From assembly GCA_023254755.1 (NCBI GenBank), contig JALRKU010000469.1, forward strand, positions 1-10,277: a stretch of DNA of 10,277 nt, given 5' to 3'. The DNA comes from Aeromicrobium sp. (GTDB lineage: Bacteria > Actinomycetota > Actinomycetes > Propionibacteriales > Nocardioidaceae). Each line of letters opens with the position of its first letter. The stretch's first letter is position 1. The translations under genes and the position numbers were made by a program. Of this stretch, positions 7,541-10,277 are shown piece after piece. The notes beneath the pieces are model-generated. The model did no database searches and had not been told where the DNA came from. It was given only the letters and a program-made list of their open reading frames with translations.

Positions 7541-9057
7541 GGTCGCTGCTCAAGTTCCTCGCCGTCGTCGCGCTGTCGCTGGGCGCCGCCGTCCCGACCG
7601 CGCTCACCACGTTCGTCCACGGGGAGCGCGACGTGGTCATCGGCGCGCACGACGCGACCGTGCAGCCCGACTTCACGGGCTGGGCCGAGCTCGACTTCGG
7701 GGCGGTGCTGCCTCGGCTGCGGCTGCCGGCCGACGCGCCCGCCGGGATCGGCGTCCACATCCGCCTCGGTGACGCCGACGTCACGAGCCTCGAGCAGATC
7801 GTGGTGCGCGACGCCGTCATCGCCTCGCAGCCCGAGGGCGAGATCGAGGCCGTCCGTTCGGCCGTCGAGGCGATGGCCCTCGACGCAGCCGCGCGCGGAC
7901 TCGGCGTCGGTCTGCTCGTCGCGGTGGGCGTCGTGGGCCTGTGGCGCGCGGTCGGCCCCGAGCGACGCGGGCAGCTCCTTCGCGGTGTGCGCCGCCCGCG
8001 TCCCCGCCTCGTGGTCACGGCGATCGCCGCCGCCGGCACGACCCTGGCGGCACTCGTGCTGGTCGCGGTGCCCGACCGTCCTCGCCACGACGCCACGGAC
8101 TGGTCGGCGCTGCGCTCGGTCTTCCCCGGCGTCCCGGCGGACCCGCTCCTCGACACCGTCGAGGTTGCCGACACCGCGTCGGCCCAGGGCAGCAAGGCGC
8201 TGGTCGAGGGGGCGGTGAAGACCTACCAGGAGTCGCAGAAGTTCTACGGCCGGCTGGCGGTCACGGCGGCCACGACACCGGTGCGGGTCCCGGAGGACGG
8301 CGAGACCACGGCGCTCGTCGTCACCGACCGTCACGACAACATCGGCATGGACCCGGTCGCCCGGGCCGTGGCCGACCGCGCTCGCGCGAGTCTGCTGATC
8401 GACCTCGGCGACGACACGTCGACCGGCGGGCGCTGGGAGGGCTTCAGCCTGAACTCGCTGGCCCGCGAGTTCCGTGGCGTCCCGGTCGTCGCGGTCGCCG
8501 GCAACCACGACACCGGTGGCTTCGTGCGCCAGCAGATGCGCGACAAGGGGTTCCGGGTGCTGAGTGGCGAGCCGGTGACCGTCGAGGGCATCCGGTTCAT
8601 CGGCAGCAGCGACCCGCGCAGCTCGGGTCTCACGGCGGGCTACAGCGGCGACGAGTCCGACAACATCGCGGCCATCCGGCAGCAGGACGACGAGCTCACC
8701 GAGGCCGCCTGCGCCGACGGCGAGGTCGGCGTCGCCGCGGTCCACTCGTCGGCGTCGGCCAAGAAGCTCGCGGCCAGCGGGTGCGTCGACCTGGTGCTGT
8801 CCGGCCACCTGCACCGCCAGGTCGGTCCCACCACCACGACGGGCGAGAACGGCCGCAGCACGACCACCCTCACGACGGGCTCGACCGGCGGTGCCGTCTA
8901 CGCCTTCGCGCTCGGCAGCAAGCTGCGCCGCCAGGCCCAGGTCACCATCGTGACCTTCCGCGACGGCCGCCCCGTCGGCCTGCAGCCCGTCAGCTTCGAG
9001 CCCGGCGGCATCATCGACGTCGCCGACTACACCGAGCTCCAGCCGTCAGAGCGCTGA
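7537..9057 (+). CDS. Membrane-anchored metallophosphoesterase
   Basis: A 506-residue protein whose ATG overlaps the HelR stop codon (ATGA); no clear ribosome binding site is seen, so translational coupling is likely. Three hydrophobic segments occur at about residues 3-25, 120-138 and 157-178. The loop between the second and third is Arg-rich (about 139-157), so by the positive-inside rule the N-terminus is cytoplasmic and the C-terminal catalytic domain faces outward. That domain carries the calcineurin-like two-metal set: DRH (264-266, the DxH motif), GDD (291-293), GNHD (322-325), His403 in VHSS and GHLH (423-426). All expected metal ligands are present, so it should be an active phosphomonoesterase or phosphodiesterase; the substrate cannot be read from the sequence. 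The first extracytoplasmic segment (26-119) resembles no domain I recognise. The gene ends 1 base before a palindromic repeat. Confidence 0.88.
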   Translation: MRSLLKFLAVVALSLGAAVPTALTTFVHGERDVVIGAHDATVQPDFTGWAELDFGAVLPRLRLPADAPAGIGVHIRLGDADVTSLEQIVVRDAVIASQPEGEIEAVRSAVEAMALDAAARGLGVGLLVAVGVVGLWRAVGPERRGQLLRGVRRPRPRLVVTAIAAAGTTLAALVLVAVPDRPRHDATDWSALRSVFPGVPADPLLDTVEVADTASAQGSKALVEGAVKTYQESQKFYGRLAVTAATTPVRVPEDGETTALVVTDRHDNIGMDPVARAVADRARASLLIDLGDDTSTGGRWEGFSLNSLAREFRGVPVVAVAGNHDTGGFVRQQMRDKGFRVLSGEPVTVEGIRFIGSSDPRSSGLTAGYSGDESDNIAAIRQQDDELTEAACADGEVGVAAVHSSASAKKLAASGCVDLVLSGHLHRQVGPTTTTGENGRSTTTLTTGSTGGAVYAFALGSKLRRQAQVTIVTFRDGRPVGLQPVSFEPGGIIDVADYTELQPSER

Positions 9058-9058
9058 C

Positions 9059-9084
9059 GGTTTACCACGTTCACGTGGTAAACC
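9059..9084 (+). terminator. Likely hairpin terminator of the HelR-phosphoesterase operon
   Basis: A stem of 11 bp with loop TTCA (12 bp if the loop is closed to two bases) starts 1 base after the phosphoesterase stop codon. There is no T-tract. Position at the 3' end of a convergent gene pair is the main support for a terminator role. Confidence 0.5.
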
Positions 9085-9119
9085 TCGCTCAGCTACGCGC
9101 ACGTGCGTAGCCAAGTGAT

Positions 9120-9145
9120 GGATTACCACGTGCACGTGGTAATCC
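9120..9145 (-). terminator. Likely hairpin terminator of the M20 peptidase gene
   Basis: On the minus strand this perfect palindrome (11-bp stem, loop TGCA) begins 2 bases after the TGA of the peptidase gene (9148-9150). Together with the opposing unit at 9059-9084 it would form a bidirectional terminator. No T-run is present. Confidence 0.5.
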
Positions 9146-9147
9146 GT

Positions 9148-10277
9148 TCACCCGCAACGAGCGAGGAGCAGGTGGGCGTAGGCCTGGGCGCTGCGGAGGA
9201 CCTCGGAGATCTCGACGCGCTCGTCGATGGCGTGGGCGTCCTCGATGTGGCCGGGACCGTACTGGACGGTGGGGATGCCGGCGGCGGCGTACTGGCGCAG
9301 GTCGGAGCCGTAGGGGGCGCCGGTCAGGGCGGGACGGGGGGCGCCGGTCGCGGCGACGGCGTCGGCGACCTGGTCGCCGAACGGGTCGCCGACGGGCAGC
9401 GCGCCGGCGGCGAACCGCCCGCCCGGCCAGCTGACCTGGACGGGGTGCTCGCGCAGCCAGGGGTCGTCGATCTCGGCGAGCGCCGCCTCGAACGCAGCGC
9501 ACGCCTCGGCGAACGACTCGCCGGGCCGCACGCCGTACCGGCCCTCGGCCACCGCGACGTCGGGCACGGTGCTGGCCCACTCGCCGGCCCGGACGATCCC
9601 GACCGAGATCGGCCACGGTCGCGGCCCGAACGGCGCCGGCGGGTCGAGGTTGCGCTCGGCGTCGAGCTCGCGCAGGCGGGCGGTGACCTTCTCGAGCAGC
9701 TCCAGCGCGCTGACGCCGTGACCGGCCCGCGCACCGTGCGTGGAGAGACCGCGCAGCTGCAGCCGGAACGTCAGGGAACCGGCGTTCGCCGCGATGACCT
9801 CGCCGGCGGTCGGCTCGGCGATGAGACACGCACGCCCGGTGTGACCGCGGCGCAGGGTCGCGAACGTCCCGAGGCCGCCGTCCTCCTCGCCGATCACGGT
9901 GTGCACCGCGAAGGGCCGCGTGAGCCGGTCGCCGACCGCGCGCACGGCGGCCAGGATCGCGACCACGCCGCCCTTCATGTCGCACACCCCGCGACCCAGC
10001 CAGTGCCCGTCGGCCTCGTGCAGGAACCACGGGTCGTGACCCGTCCACCAGTCGGCGTCGCCGGGCGGCACGACGTCGACGTGGCCGTTCAGCACCAGCT
10101 CGGGGACGCCGCCGCCCACCGTCAGGGGCATGAAACAGGCCTCAGCCGTGCGGGTCACCAGATCGAACATCGTGCCACGGTTTTCGTGGGTCGCATGAAT
10201 GTCGAGGAAACACAGTTCGTCCGCACCTGCGGCGTCATAGGCCTTAGCGGCTTCGACGGGATCACCGGCGTCGATCA
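9148..10277 (-). CDS. M20-family metallopeptidase (ArgE/DapE/CPG2-like), N-terminus replaced by hisF sequence, partial
   Basis: The genuine M20 part runs from about 10104 down to 9148 (roughly 318 residues). It begins abruptly at PELVLNGHVDVVPPGD, the first metal-binding block, with the zinc-ligand His codon at 10081-10083. Next is GRGVCDMKGG with the bridging Asp at 9979-9981, and then GEEDGG with the catalytic/metal Glu pair at 9883-9888. AEPT and the C-terminal YGPG...AHAIDE block supply the remaining ligands. This family removes acyl or amino-acid groups from small peptides or N-acyl amino acids using two metal ions; the substrate is not determinable here. About 55-65 residues normally preceding the first block are missing. 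Upstream the frame stays open to the window edge but encodes part of HisF, so the ATG at 10168-10170 is an internal HisF Met and not a real start. The dimetal site is intact, but the fold would lack its first strands. Confidence 0.8.
   Translation of the reverse strand, partial: IDAGDPVEAAKAYDAAGADELCFLDIHATHENRGTMFDLVTRTAEACFMPLTVGGGVPELVLNGHVDVVPPGDADWWTGHDPWFLHEADGHWLGRGVCDMKGGVVAILAAVRAVGDRLTRPFAVHTVIGEEDGGLGTFATLRRGHTGRACLIAEPTAGEVIAANAGSLTFRLQLRGLSTHGARAGHGVSALELLEKVTARLRELDAERNLDPPAPFGPRPWPISVGIVRAGEWASTVPDVAVAEGRYGVRPGESFAEACAAFEAALAEIDDPWLREHPVQVSWPGGRFAAGALPVGDPFGDQVADAVAATGAPRPALTGAPYGSDLRQYAAAGIPTVQYGPGHIEDAHAIDERVEISEVLRSAQAYAHLLLARCG
10105..10277 (-). pseudogene. hisF: Internal fragment of hisF, fused in frame to the M20 gene (probable chimeric junction)
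   Basis: Read on the minus strand from the window edge, this segment gives DAGDPVEAAKAYDAAGADEL, then CFLDIHATHENRGTMFDLV, then TRTAEACFMPLTVGGGV. This is the second to third beta-alpha unit of HisF, the cyclase subunit of imidazole glycerol phosphate synthase (histidine biosynthesis), roughly residues 30-83. HisF normally continues with Arg after GGGV; here the sequence switches to the M20 motif PELVLNGH. The wording CFLDIHATHENRGTMFD is typical of alphaproteobacterial, Rhodobacteraceae-like HisF. GC is about 61% (65 of 107 bases in 10171-10277), against about 77% in two 60-base blocks just inside the M20 gene. Codons TAT, TGT, ATT, CAT and GAA are frequent here and scarce in the rest of the window. 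The N-terminal part of HisF, with its catalytic Asp, would lie beyond the edge. Confidence 0.8.

Larger units (their letters stand above)
9059..9145. repeat. Composite palindromic repeat, copy 2 (A-B-A arrangement)
   Basis: This element fills nearly the whole 90-bp gap between two convergent genes. Palindrome A (9059-9084) has arms GGTTTACCACGT and ACGTGGTAAACC around TC. Hairpin B (9085-9118) has outer stem TCGCT/AGTGA, a 2x2 internal loop, perfect inner stem GCTACGC/GCGTAGC and loop GCACGT. A second palindrome A (9120-9145) is a perfect 26-base palindrome with half-site GGATTACCACGTG. Relative to copy 1 it gains this right-hand A unit, so the arrangement reads A-B-A on either strand. Loops of the three A units are TCCA, TTCA and TGCA, and the stems differ by a compensating A-T to T-A swap. 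Confidence 0.85.

Noticed and set aside
10175..10189. Hairpin CCACG-GTTTT-CGTGG, sharing ACGGTTTTCGT (11 bases) with 1226-1236.
   Set aside because: It lies inside hisF coding sequence that appears to come from another organism. A single 11-base match without the A/B palindrome structure is best taken as coincidence.

Overview
The window is very GC-rich (over 70% nearly everywhere), densely coded, and strongly biased to G/C in third codon positions. Its gene families are an AccA/AccD-type acyl-CoA carboxylase pair, a class II HelD/HelR ATPase and tightly packed ATGA overlaps. Together these suggest an actinobacterium, plausibly a Nocardioidaceae-like lineage; the taxon is an inference. The last ~160 bases at the right edge do not match this. 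They encode part of HisF in alphaproteobacterial style, with about 60% GC and different codon use.

Layout, left to right. Bases 1-5178 hold a plus-strand acyl-CoA catabolism cluster. It comprises a carboxyltransferase beta subunit (5' end cut by the window), a biotin carboxylase/BCCP alpha subunit, an acyl-CoA dehydrogenase overlapping it by 4 bp, and an enoyl-CoA hydratase/isomerase-family protein. The beta subunit is of the 3-methylcrotonyl-/geranyl-CoA type rather than the propionyl-CoA type. The set therefore looks like a pathway that oxidises a branched acyl-CoA, carboxylates the enoyl-CoA and hydrates the product. The order matches accD2-accA2-fadE12-echA7 of Mycobacterium tuberculosis. 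Bases 5179-5422 are a gene boundary with a possible terminator hairpin and a possible promoter. Bases 5423-9057 hold a HelD/HelR-type RNA polymerase recycling ATPase and, overlapping its stop codon, a membrane-anchored metallophosphoesterase. Bases 9148-10277 (minus strand) hold an M20 metallopeptidase that converges on the phosphoesterase.

Two things stand out. First, a composite palindromic repeat occurs in two intergenic regions nearly 8 kb apart: 1166-1227, between the two carboxylase subunits, and 9059-9145, between the convergent genes. It consists of a near-perfect 24-26 bp palindrome followed by a second hairpin. The copies carry compensating base changes and sit immediately after stop codons, as expected of a dispersed hairpin/terminator repeat. 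Second, the M20 gene lacks its normal N-terminus. Its frame instead runs, without a stop, into an internal piece of hisF of apparently alphaproteobacterial origin. A chimeric assembly or clone junction near 10105-10120 is the simplest explanation; a true recombination fusion is the less likely alternative.

No RNA genes, CRISPR arrays, insertion sequences or phage genes were recognised. Apart from the repeat family, no candidate for a new multi-gene system is apparent.
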